A DNA stretch of 64,000 bases, taken from NCBI RefSeq assembly GCF_018619475.1, contig NZ_JAHFZG010000004.1, positions 124,001 to 188,000 of the forward strand. Reading direction: 5' to 3'. A model generated the notes under the pieces. The model ran no database searches and was not told the DNA's origin. It was given only the letters and a program-made list of their open reading frames with translations. Source of the stretch: Rhodomicrobium sp. Az07 (GTDB lineage Bacteria; Pseudomonadota; Alphaproteobacteria; Rhizobiales; Rhodomicrobiaceae). The translations under genes were made by a program, and so were the position numbers. Below are positions 30,432-38,418 of the stretch, piece after piece (within the stretch, counting starts at the first letter, position 1; each line of letters starts with the position of its first letter).

Positions 30432-30494
30432 CGACTTCCAATCTGATTGAATCGCAATCAGATCGGTAAAACGGTCTCTTTTCTCCGGCTCTAG
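30432..30494 (+). repeat. Two-hairpin interspersed repeat, family 1 (copy B, shortened)
   Basis: This copy keeps the first palindrome (TCTGATTGAATCGCAATCAGA), the constant segment GATCGGTAAAACGGTCTCTT (30461-30480) and the CGGCTCTAG end, but lacks the second palindrome. Its final CTAG includes the stop codon of the minus-strand acyltransferase gene (30491-30493). Confidence 0.8.
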
Positions 30495-31390
30495 GTATCG
30501 AATTCGTTCTCGCGCCAGCGCTTGTTCGACCACATCCATTGCGAGGGATGCTCGCGAATCCATGCCTCGAATTCGCGCTGGATGGTGGCGGTCAGCGCCT
30601 TGATGTCCTCATTCACATTGTCGGTGCGCGGGACTTCCAGTTCCTTGAATGCGATGGAGAAGCGCGACTCCTTGCCGATGCGGATGCAACGGCCGACCGC
30701 AAGCCGCGAGCCCGCGCGCCGCGCGAGCCAGGCGGGCGCGACGGTCGCCCACATCGGATGGCCGAAGAACGGCACCTGCACGCCGTGCCAGTCGGCGAGG
30801 TCGGCCAGCATGCCGAGTGCGCCGCCGCTTCGCACATGCGTTGCGATCCGCATGATCGTGGCAAGCCCCTCGTTGCTCTTGCTGGCGAACAGGCCGCCCG
30901 GATAAAGCTGCGCGCGCTTGTTGCGAATGTAGCGGTCCACATAGGGGTTTTCGACGAGCCGGTACACGCCCGCCGTATTCGCGCCGATGGTGCGAAGCGG
31001 CAGGATCGCGATTTCCCAATTGCCCATATGCGGCGCGGCGACGACGAGCGGCCCCATCTCGCTGCGGTACCGTTCGAGCAACTCCGGGTTCTCGATGGTG
31101 AAGCGCGAGGGATCTTTCAGAAGGCGGTCGAGCAGAAACGTCTCCGCCATCACGCGCCCGAGATTGTCCCACATGTCGTCGACGATGGCCTCGCGTTCGG
31201 CTTGCGTCGTCTCCGGCATGGCCTTGGCGAGATTGCGTAGCGCGCGGGCCTGACGATGGGTCTTCGGCGCAAGGAACCGCCAGGCGCGCGCGGAAAACGC
31301 CGCAGCCCTGTCGAGCGGCATGGCGCGGATGATCGCCGCGATGGCCAGAACAGCGCCGTATTCCAGCCTTTGCCGGAGATCGAGAAACAT
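30491..31390 (-). CDS. Lipid A biosynthesis-type lauroyl acyltransferase (LpxL/HtrB family)
   Basis: A 299-residue member of the LpxL/LpxM family, which adds secondary acyl chains to lipid A at the inner membrane. The catalytic HMGNWE motif (H-x4-E) lies near residue 126. One N-terminal hydrophobic segment anchors it. I chose the ATG at 31390; the frame is open to 31567 but the extra residues are not conserved in character. Its TAG stop is supplied by the CTAG end of a family 1 repeat. A separate FAD monooxygenase gene lies upstream. Confidence 0.87.
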   Translation of the reverse strand: MFLDLRQRLEYGAVLAIAAIIRAMPLDRAAAFSARAWRFLAPKTHRQARALRNLAKAMPETTQAEREAIVDDMWDNLGRVMAETFLLDRLLKDPSRFTIENPELLERYRSEMGPLVVAAPHMGNWEIAILPLRTIGANTAGVYRLVENPYVDRYIRNKRAQLYPGGLFASKSNEGLATIMRIATHVRSGGALGMLADLADWHGVQVPFFGHPMWATVAPAWLARRAGSRLAVGRCIRIGKESRFSIAFKELEVPRTDNVNEDIKALTATIQREFEAWIREHPSQWMWSNKRWRENEFDT

Positions 31391-31563
31391 TATCGGGGAC
31401 TGTGCGTTGCGGGAGCCTGCGCCTGTCTTGCAAGCGCAACCCCCGCCGTCAAGCCTAAACGCGCGCTCTGGCGCATACGTTTGGCGCACCTCGCCGCAGG
31501 TTCGGAGCAAACGCCTGCGCCTCAAGAGCACGAGCACCTCAGCGGATTGATTAAATATAAAAT

Positions 31564-32757
31564 TCACTGCACCGGGCTGGCGGGAGCCATGCCGCGCCGC
31601 ATGAAGGCCCGCCGCAGCGGCCCGATCGCGCCCAGCGCATAAAGCCCAAGCCCGCGCGCCGCCTGCATCGGGAGGAAACCGGACAGAAGGCTGCGGTTCA
31701 GCAGGTCTACGCCGAGCGTGCGGCTCACGATGTCGCCGCGGCGCGCCGCAGAATAATCGCGCAGCAGGTCTTCGCCGCCGAGATCCGCATTCGCCGCCTT
31801 GGCATCGACGAGAAGGCCGAGCAGCGCCTCCACATCCCGGAAGCCGAGGTTCAGCCCCTGCGCGCCGATGGGCGGCACGGCATGCGCCGCCTCGCCGACA
31901 AGCGCGGCACGGGCGCGGCCATATTCGCGCGCCATGAGGGCAGAGAGCGGGAACGCCCCGCGCGGACTGAGGTCGAAGATGCGGCCGAGCGCATAATGCG
32001 ACGCCGTTTCCATCTCGCGCGCGAAGGCGGCATCATCGAGAGCCATCAGACGCGCCGCATCGGCCTTGCGCTCCGTCCAGACGAAGCTCGACCGGTTGCC
32101 AGGCAGCGGTATGAGGGTGAACGGCCCGGCTTTCCGGTGAAATTCGATGCACAACCCGCGATGCGGGCGGTCGTGGCTGAAACTCGCCGCCATCGCGGTT
32201 TGCTCGTAAGGCCACGATAGCGCGCGAATACCCGCCGCCTCGCGGGTTGCCGAGTTCCGGCCGTCGGCGGCTACCGCGAGCGGCGCATAAAGTTCGGTGC
32301 CGTTCTCGAAGGTGAGGATCGCCCGCGTGGCAGACTCGTGGAACGTGCGCAGCGGACCCGGCGTGAGAATCGCGATACCTTTTTCTTCCGCGACGTCTCT
32401 TAATGTCCTCGCAAGATCGGCATTGGCGATGTTGCAGCCGAAGGCTTCCTCGCCGATTTCGGACGCCTTGAACAGCGCGTCGGGCGCGCGAAGGAGGTGC
32501 CCCGTGTCGTCGATGAATTGCAGCGCGCGAAGCGGCTCGGCATGCGAAGCGCAACGATGCCATACGCCAAGCCGCGTGAGAAAGGCGATGGTCGTATTGA
32601 AAAGCGCTGCACTGCGCCCGGTTGCGGCATGAGCCGACGCGGCGGGTGAGGTGTCGACAACGGTAGCGGTCATGCCGGCGTCGTGGCAGCCCAACGCCGC
32701 CGCGAGGCCGGCGGGGCCTGCGCCGATCACGATGACATCGGCCCTCTGTGTGCTCAT
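31564..32757 (-). CDS. UbiH/UbiF-family FAD-dependent monooxygenase
   Basis: The 397-residue flavoprotein has the dinucleotide-binding GAGPAGLAAAL near residues 12-22, a central AADGRNS motif near 167-173 and the GEAAHAVPPIGAQGLNLGFRD FAD motif near 287-307. Members hydroxylate the ubiquinone ring or related substrates; the exact position cannot be told from sequence. It lies 173 bp upstream of the acyltransferase on the same strand. Confidence 0.87.
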   Translation of the reverse strand: MSTQRADVIVIGAGPAGLAAALGCHDAGMTATVVDTSPAASAHAATGRSAALFNTTIAFLTRLGVWHRCASHAEPLRALQFIDDTGHLLRAPDALFKASEIGEEAFGCNIANADLARTLRDVAEEKGIAILTPGPLRTFHESATRAILTFENGTELYAPLAVAADGRNSATREAAGIRALSWPYEQTAMAASFSHDRPHRGLCIEFHRKAGPFTLIPLPGNRSSFVWTERKADAARLMALDDAAFAREMETASHYALGRIFDLSPRGAFPLSALMAREYGRARAALVGEAAHAVPPIGAQGLNLGFRDVEALLGLLVDAKAANADLGGEDLLRDYSAARRGDIVSRTLGVDLLNRSLLSGFLPMQAARGLGLYALGAIGPLRRAFMRRGMAPASPVQ

Positions 32758-33182
32758 CTGCCCCCCCAGCTCTATCGTTACCGCTGCGCGATGCAGCTTA
32801 CAGCACCTGCCGCGGTATCGGGAACGCCCTCGCGATCATCTTTGCGCGAGCATCCCTTCCGAAACAATCCGCTAAACCGAAACCCGTTTCGGGTGGTTCC
32901 CACCGGGACGCAATCCGGCAGTCGCGAATCCACGATTCGGGTTTGTTTCGTTGCCGGTGCGCAACAAACCTCTGCAAGTTAAATTCAATTTTAAGTGGTG
33001 TTGTTTACCATTGGGTAAGACTCGTTTAGCAACCACAGGTGGAGCGGCCATCGCGCAAACGGCCGACCGGATTTGTATCAGCACCGAGTGGAGCCTGTCG
33101 GCTCGAAAGGAGGCGGTGGCGCAAGCTCTCCCGCCAGAAAGAACACCAACCCGTGTTTGCATGGGTCGAAGGGGAGATACAG
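32758..33182. other. Intergenic region and leader upstream of the porin gene
   Basis: This 425-bp stretch separates the divergent monooxygenase and porin genes. It contains a short inverted repeat near 32878-32893 (CCGAAAC with GTTTCGG), an AT-rich segment near 32980-33015 that could hold the porin promoter, and a long leader. The porin ATG at 33183 has AAGGGGAG upstream. I saw no gene here. Confidence 0.45.
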
Positions 33183-34871
33183 ATGATCGGCGGACTCGTG
33201 AGCAGAACGAGCCTTGCGTGTGCAACAACCCTGGGTTTTGCGTTGATTTTCTGGCCGCTTTCTGCGTTGGCGGCCGATACCGGGTCGAAATCGAAATCTG
33301 CCCTCGGCGGCGACTGCTGCGCGGATCTCGAAGAGCGCGTCGCGGAACTCGAGTTGACAACCGTCCGCAAAGGGAACCGCAAGGTCTCGCTGGAGCTCTC
33401 GGGCTGGGTGGACAAGATCCTGCTTTTCTGGAACGACGGCAAGCAGAGCGATATCTACGTTGCGGACAACAACTTTGCCTCCACACGCTTCCGCATGAAA
33501 GGCGTCGGACAGATGGCGCCCGACTGGAAGGCGGGCTTTCTCATGGAATACGAATTTCGGGATTCGTCTTCCAACCTTGTGGATCAGCTCACGGAACAGA
33601 ATCGCAACATCGAAACGGCGCTTCGTATCCGGCAAGAGAATTTCTTCATTGAAAATGCAACGTTCGGACGCGTTACGCTCGGAATGCAGAACACCGCGAC
33701 CAAGGATTTGACACTCATAAACCTCGGCGGCGGCTTCAGCAATACGGAAAACTATCACGCTACAAGCTTCTACATCCGCGACAATACACTGCCGACAAGC
33801 TCCTGGTTCAATACCACTACGAATACATTCGTGACCACCGGGCCGACATCGGGTGCGCTGCCGAATTCGACGCGGACCGTGGCTCCCACCATCACCAGCA
33901 CCAACAACACGATAACGGTTACGGGCCCCGGAGGAGAGGTTTCGACGGGAACCAATACCGTGAGAACGATCGCCGCCTACAGCGTCGGCGGTCTGGTCTG
34001 GAACAATTTGTCGAACGCGCTCGACAGCCAGCGTCAGGAAGTCATTCGATACGACTCGCCCATAATCTGCGGCTTCATCGCTTCGTTCGCCTGGGGTCAG
34101 AACGATTTCTGGGACGCGGCGCTTCGCTATCAAAAGGAGTTCGACACCATCCGCGTCGCGGGCGGCGTCGGCTATCAGTGGTGGGGCGAGCGCTCGTTGA
34201 CTCAGGGTGCTCCCTGGGCGGCAAACGCGATCTTTTTCGGCAGCGATCAAACCAATCAGCCCAACACGGCCGCCGGTCCGAGCGGCGGCGTGGCAAGCTC
34301 GCAACTCATATCCAATTCGAGCAATTCGTTTGGTGGTACCCGCTACCGAGTGAATTCCAGGATCGAAGTCGTGGAAGGCAATCTGTCAGCCATGCACCTG
34401 CCGACAGGACTGTACGGCACTATCGTGGGCGGCATACGCCATATCGAGAATTCGCCGGTGGAAGCGCTTAATCAGGATGCAGCTTATTGGTACACGCAGG
34501 TCGGTATCACGAAACGCATCTTTGAAGTTGGCGCGTCCACCATTTATGCGGAGTATGGCAATTTCGACGACTTCGGTTCAGTCGCCGTGTACTTCCAGAT
34601 ATGGAATGCCGAAAACGGCAATACTCTCAGCACGACGCGTATCCGTGATTCGAACGTGGACCGCTTCGGTATCGGCGTGACGCAGGCGTTCGACGGCGCG
34701 GCGATGGAAATTTACGGCAATTACCTTCACTTCAACGCGAACATCACGACGTCGACATCTTATGTGACCAGCGCCACCGGTGCCCCCGCGACGACCGGCT
34801 TCAACAACACGGAGCGCCGCGCGCCGGAAGACTGGGATGCTTTCTACACCGGCGCGCGTCTGAAGTTCTGA
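33183..34871 (+). CDS. Outer-membrane porin
   Basis: A 562-residue porin of the alphaproteobacterial porin_2-like group. It opens with a signal peptide cleaved after ALA near residue 31, then a short helical linker with DCCADLEERVAELE, and LELSGWVDKILLFWNDGK beginning the barrel. An aromatic end (AFYTGARLKF) closes the last strand with Phe. A Thr/Asn-rich, low-complexity loop (about residues 210-255, with many NT and TT steps) is longer than the loops around it. I chose the ATG at 33183 with AAGGGGAG upstream. A strong terminator follows. Confidence 0.9.
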   Translation: MIGGLVSRTSLACATTLGFALIFWPLSALAADTGSKSKSALGGDCCADLEERVAELELTTVRKGNRKVSLELSGWVDKILLFWNDGKQSDIYVADNNFASTRFRMKGVGQMAPDWKAGFLMEYEFRDSSSNLVDQLTEQNRNIETALRIRQENFFIENATFGRVTLGMQNTATKDLTLINLGGGFSNTENYHATSFYIRDNTLPTSSWFNTTTNTFVTTGPTSGALPNSTRTVAPTITSTNNTITVTGPGGEVSTGTNTVRTIAAYSVGGLVWNNLSNALDSQRQEVIRYDSPIICGFIASFAWGQNDFWDAALRYQKEFDTIRVAGGVGYQWWGERSLTQGAPWAANAIFFGSDQTNQPNTAAGPSGGVASSQLISNSSNSFGGTRYRVNSRIEVVEGNLSAMHLPTGLYGTIVGGIRHIENSPVEALNQDAAYWYTQVGITKRIFEVGASTIYAEYGNFDDFGSVAVYFQIWNAENGNTLSTTRIRDSNVDRFGIGVTQAFDGAAMEIYGNYLHFNANITTSTSYVTSATGAPATTGFNNTERRAPEDWDAFYTGARLKF

Positions 34872-34892
34872 AACGCTCATCGCCTCAAATGC

Positions 34893-34922
34893 ATGAAAGC
34901 CGCCCTCAAGGGTGGCTTTCAT
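34893..34922 (+). terminator. Intrinsic hairpin after the porin gene
   Basis: ATGAAAGCC at 34893-34901 begins a 14-bp stem with GGCTTTCAT at 34914-34922, closed by a 2-base loop and a single G-T mismatch near the middle. It lies 22 bp after the porin stop. The following bases are not a T-run, so termination efficiency is uncertain. Confidence 0.65.
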
Positions 34923-35067
34923 GACTTCACGGACACGAGCGAGCTTGCATTGCGATCGCGGGCGTCGCGCGAACATCGGCTCCATCGCTTCCGGCTGGCG
35001 TTCTACGGCTTCGAACAAGCAAAAAGAGAACGTTTACCGTGAGCGTCAGCCACTCTGCGATTCGGGT

Positions 35068-35859
35068 TCACGCGCGGCGCAGGCGACGTTTCAGGAAATT
35101 CTCGGCCCGGAAGGCCGCCTCCATGGCACCGCTGCGGATCAGGAAATTGAACGTCGGCTTTCCGAGCGTCTTGCCGAGCTGGCGCAGGCGTTCTCGACCG
35201 TCATTATGCTCGATCGTGGCGGGATAGTTCAGAGGTCCGTAGATGGCGGAGTTCGGAACGCGCCACAGATTTTCCTCGACGCCTTTCGACTTGCCCCGTG
35301 CCGGATCGATCAGGTGCAGCCACTTCTCTCGATAGGTGGGGATGTGGATCAGATGCGGGTTGTTGGATCGCATCGGCGTCCGAAGCATCGGCACGGACGC
35401 GAAGCTCGTCTCTTCCAGTTCGACATCGTACCGATTAACGGCGTTCGAATGCAGATTGAAGCGCAGATGGTCGATGCCGCCCGTCTTCATGGCCGCGACG
35501 AGATTTTCGATGGAGTGACGGATCGAAGCCCCGTTGAAACGCCAGTCATGTTCGAGCTGAAAAGCGTATTCCGTCTCGCTCAGAACGATGCTCTTGCGAT
35601 AACCGAAGGCGAGCCCGTAGGTGTAATGGATTTCGAACGGCCCAAGCGGCGCGTGAAACTCCGAAATGCGACGGCACAGCGCGTCATAACTCCGCTTGAA
35701 CGGAAAGGGATCGATGAAATAAACGGTGCGCGCCACGGCATCGCTGCCGAAGCAGGCGAAGAAACTCTCCACCGTCTCTTTCACCGGGATTTTCCGGACG
35801 TCAACCTCCGAGCAATTCGAAAACACGTTCAGTGTGATCTGCGCGCCAGCGTCGGTCAT
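35068..35859 (-). CDS. Unknown protein, possibly glycosyltransferase-like
   Basis: I do not recognise the family of this 263-residue protein. It begins with a beta-alpha pattern (ITLNVFSNCSEVDV), has an aromatic central segment with LEHDWRF near residues 102-108 that resembles the acidic metal site of GT-A glycosyltransferases, and ends in a basic helix. No membrane span or signal peptide is evident. It stands next to folB on the same strand but 63 bp away. Sugar-transferase function is a weak inference. Confidence 0.6.
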   Translation of the reverse strand: MTDAGAQITLNVFSNCSEVDVRKIPVKETVESFFACFGSDAVARTVYFIDPFPFKRSYDALCRRISEFHAPLGPFEIHYTYGLAFGYRKSIVLSETEYAFQLEHDWRFNGASIRHSIENLVAAMKTGGIDHLRFNLHSNAVNRYDVELEETSFASVPMLRTPMRSNNPHLIHIPTYREKWLHLIDPARGKSKGVEENLWRVPNSAIYGPLNYPATIEHNDGRERLRQLGKTLGKPTFNFLIRSGAMEAAFRAENFLKRRLRRA

Positions 35860-35922
35860 CGGTCGTCCCCCGTTACGGTTTCAGCCTCTACCACAGGTGG
35901 CGGACTTGATCCATTGCGCGCG

Positions 35923-36345
35923 TCAAGGTTGATGTGGACGAAAGCGGATGATTTCGCAGCCGAGCGACGCGCCGGGAACACGGTCGAGCTTCTCCACAAC
36001 GACGCGCACTTCCATCGCGCGACGATGCGAGAGGCAATGCTCGGCGACGCGCTCGGCCAGCGTCTCGGTCAGGAGCACATGCCCGGACGCCACCGCGTCG
36101 CGAATGCCGTCGATGATGAAATCGTAAGACACGACGCTTGACAGATCGCCCGGCCGATGCACGCCCGGCAACACCGAAAGCTCCACCGTGAAGCGCACGC
36201 GCTGCTCGATGCCCTTTTCCTCGCTCCAGATGCCGATGCGGGCAGGCAATACGAGGTCGCGCACGAGCACGCGGTCGTACGGGCGCTGGCGCGTATCGCC
36301 CATTTCATGCGCGAGAACGTTTTGAAGGGAATATGTCGTCGCCAT
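35923..36345 (-). CDS. folB: Dihydroneopterin aldolase family protein
   Basis: The 140-residue protein matches FolB: RVLVRDLVLPARIGIWSEEKG near residues 25-45 holds the conserved Ile-Gly segment and Glu, and LTETLAERVAEHCL near 92-105 follows. FolB converts dihydroneopterin to hydroxymethyl-dihydropterin in folate synthesis. It lies apart from other fol genes, and such stand-alone alphaproteobacterial copies may be alternative enzymes or epimerases, so the symbol is moderately sure. Confidence 0.8.
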   Translation of the reverse strand: MATTYSLQNVLAHEMGDTRQRPYDRVLVRDLVLPARIGIWSEEKGIEQRVRFTVELSVLPGVHRPGDLSSVVSYDFIIDGIRDAVASGHVLLTETLAERVAEHCLSHRRAMEVRVVVEKLDRVPGASLGCEIIRFRPHQP

Positions 36346-36746
36346 TGGATTTTTCCTGATTCACCCTTCCCTAGGTCAAGGGCATGACACGAGCGCTTTA
36401 CATAGTTCGCTCGAAGCATCGCTCATAGCGACAGCACGGGTGAAGGCGAACGCGGCCATCGCTTTTTTCAATCGCGCCGGGTCATCGCATATCCACGACC
36501 GAGGCAAATGTCGAGGCTTTCCACGCCGGCGAGCACTGCTTCCCGTGGGCGCATCGCACAAGGTTTTGCGGAAAATAATATAAACGGCAAATATATCGGA
36601 AAATCGAAAATAACGGAAATACTCTATTATACAATATTACACTAAGTCCCGCACGTTCCGCAATGTTCTTCCTAGTGCCGTAGACATTCAAGGCGCTTTT
36701 TGCCCTAAATTGCATCAACGCAGTTTAGTAGCAGAGGAAAACAACC
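36346..36746. other. Divergent intergenic region with AT-rich block
   Basis: This 401-bp region separates folB and an exported protein gene. The part around 36565-36650 is strikingly AT-rich (for example AAAATAATATAAACGG and TATTATACAATATTACAC) compared with neighbours, suggesting a promoter, UP element or DNA-binding region for the downstream gene. No gene was seen. AGAGGAAAACAACC precedes the ATG at 36747. Confidence 0.5.
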
Positions 36747-37340
36747 ATGACTTGGCAATCGATGCTATCGGGGGGCGCGTTTCTATTCACCGCCTTCGCA
36801 TTGTGTCTGCCGGTTGCGCCCGCGTCAGCTGGCAGATGGGGCGCGTCGGACTACTCTTCCGGACGCGCCAGCGACTGGAGCGACCGTCTCAAGGATCGCA
36901 TGCGAGGCGACGACGATTACGAACGCCGCGAGCGGCGGGCCGCGCTTCGCGAAATGCTGGCCGACCCCGAAGGCCGCGCGGAAATTCGGGCGATGCTGGC
37001 CGAGGCCACGCGTGAACGCGGCATGCGTGGCGGAATGTCCGACCGCTGGGGCGGCCGGGGCGATGACATGATGGATCGCATGGGCGACCGCGCCGGAATG
37101 ATGGATCGCGGCGGCGATTGTACGGACCGAAGCGCCATGCGCGACCAGAGTGGCACGAAAGAGCGCACCCGGTCGAACCGCGCGGCCGACCGAAGCGACG
37201 ACATCCGCGAAGTTATTCTTGAGAGGCTTCGAAACGACGGAGAGGTAGCCCTTCTGATCGCGCGGATTCAGGAACCGGCCGCTGCCCAAACCGATGACGA
37301 TGAAGACGATGACGATAGTGGCGACGGCAAGAAACTCTGA
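36747..37340 (+). CDS. Exported Arg/Asp/Met-rich protein of unknown function
   Basis: A 197-residue protein with a clear signal peptide (hydrophobic core FLFTAFALCLPVAP, cleavage near ASA). The mature part is rich in Arg, Asp, Met and Gly, with runs such as MMDRMGDRAGMMDRGG, and ends in an acidic tail (DDDEDDDDSGDG). It has one mature Cys. I recognise no family. It precedes another exported protein gene by 96 bp on the same strand, so the two may be co-transcribed. Confidence 0.7.
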   Translation: MTWQSMLSGGAFLFTAFALCLPVAPASAGRWGASDYSSGRASDWSDRLKDRMRGDDDYERRERRAALREMLADPEGRAEIRAMLAEATRERGMRGGMSDRWGGRGDDMMDRMGDRAGMMDRGGDCTDRSAMRDQSGTKERTRSNRAADRSDDIREVILERLRNDGEVALLIARIQEPAAAQTDDDEDDDDSGDGKKL

Positions 37341-37436
37341 AGCGGCGATTTCTTGCAGGGCTGATCGAGGCCCCGACAGGGAGGGGTCGAAGGCGTGGGC
37401 GGGCGGGGCCGGTCTTGGAACAACACGGAGACGACC

Positions 37437-38366
37437 ATGAAAAAAGCAATGTTTCTCGTAGCAGCGCTCGCGTTGACGCCGTTTCCCGCGTTGAGCGAGG
37501 AGGCTCCGCAGCAGCGAGGCCAGAGTGGCGGCGACCAGCAGATGGACAAGCCGGGAAGCGCCGGAGGCGGAGCCACGCAGCGCGCCGACGGGTCAGGCGA
37601 TCGCGACGGCGCGGATGACCGTTCCGGCTCCGGTTCTTCGGGCGACGTTTTCGAGCGTCTGTCCCGCTCCGATCTCCGCGACCGTGTGGCGATGGCCATG
37701 GGGCGGATCGAAGATGCCTGCGGCGACGACATCGACCGCTATTGCGGCGACGTCACGCCGGGGGGCGGGCGCGTCGCGGCTTGCATGAAAGCCTATTCCG
37801 ATCAGTTGAGCCGCCGTTGCCGTTTCACGCTGAGGCGCGTGTCGCGATATATGCAGACCGCTGTGCGCGACGTGACCGATTCCTGCCACGCCGCGATCCG
37901 CAAGCAGTGCGGCGACTCCGACGACCGCGACGCCTGTCTGGGGCAGAAGGTTTCCTCGCTGCCGCCGTCATGTCAGATTATCGTCGCCGCAGCGCGGCAA
38001 TATCCCGGCATGATGGCGTCGGCGAGAAGCATGAACGGCGCATCCGGCCAGGCGTCGGCCGATAACGGCCAGCAATCGGCGTCCGGCCAACAGCAAGCGC
38101 AGTCCGGCAAGCCCGACATGCGCGGCATGCCGGTCTACAGTTCGGACGGCGTAAACCTCGGCAAGGTGGTGCAGATCGACCGGGGTTCGGACGGCAGTAT
38201 CAAGTCGGTCACGATCGAACTTGGCCGCCTTCTCGGTCTCGGCGAAAAGGTCGTGAAGATCACGTCCGACGAACTTCAGCAGATGGCCGACCGCATCAAG
38301 CTTCGCATGAACAGCGATGAGGTGCGGAAGCTTCCCGAGGCGCGCGGCGGCCAACAGGGGAAATGA
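37437..38366 (+). CDS. Exported Cys-rich (GLG1-like) and PRC-barrel protein
   Basis: The 309-residue protein opens with a signal peptide (MKKAMFLVAALALTPFPALS). After a low-complexity spacer come two units of four cysteines each: unit 1 has DACGDDIDRYC, AACM and RRC, and unit 2 has DSCHAAIRKQC, DACL and PSC. This matches the eukaryote-like Cys-rich GLG1 repeat also seen in some bacteria. A Gln/Ser-rich linker leads to a C-terminal PRC-barrel domain (GMPVYSSDGVNLGKVVQI). I chose the ATG at 37437. It is probably periplasmic. Confidence 0.8.
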   Translation: MKKAMFLVAALALTPFPALSEEAPQQRGQSGGDQQMDKPGSAGGGATQRADGSGDRDGADDRSGSGSSGDVFERLSRSDLRDRVAMAMGRIEDACGDDIDRYCGDVTPGGGRVAACMKAYSDQLSRRCRFTLRRVSRYMQTAVRDVTDSCHAAIRKQCGDSDDRDACLGQKVSSLPPSCQIIVAAARQYPGMMASARSMNGASGQASADNGQQSASGQQQAQSGKPDMRGMPVYSSDGVNLGKVVQIDRGSDGSIKSVTIELGRLLGLGEKVVKITSDELQQMADRIKLRMNSDEVRKLPEARGGQQGK

Positions 38367-38418
38367 AGCGCCGCCGCTTGCGGACGAATGGCCGGCTGAA
38401 CCGGCCATTCTTCTCGCG

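Noticed and set aside
19701-30494. Calling the palindromic repeats insertion sequences
   Set aside because: No transposase reading frame or fragment is associated with them, and their size is too small for an autonomous element.
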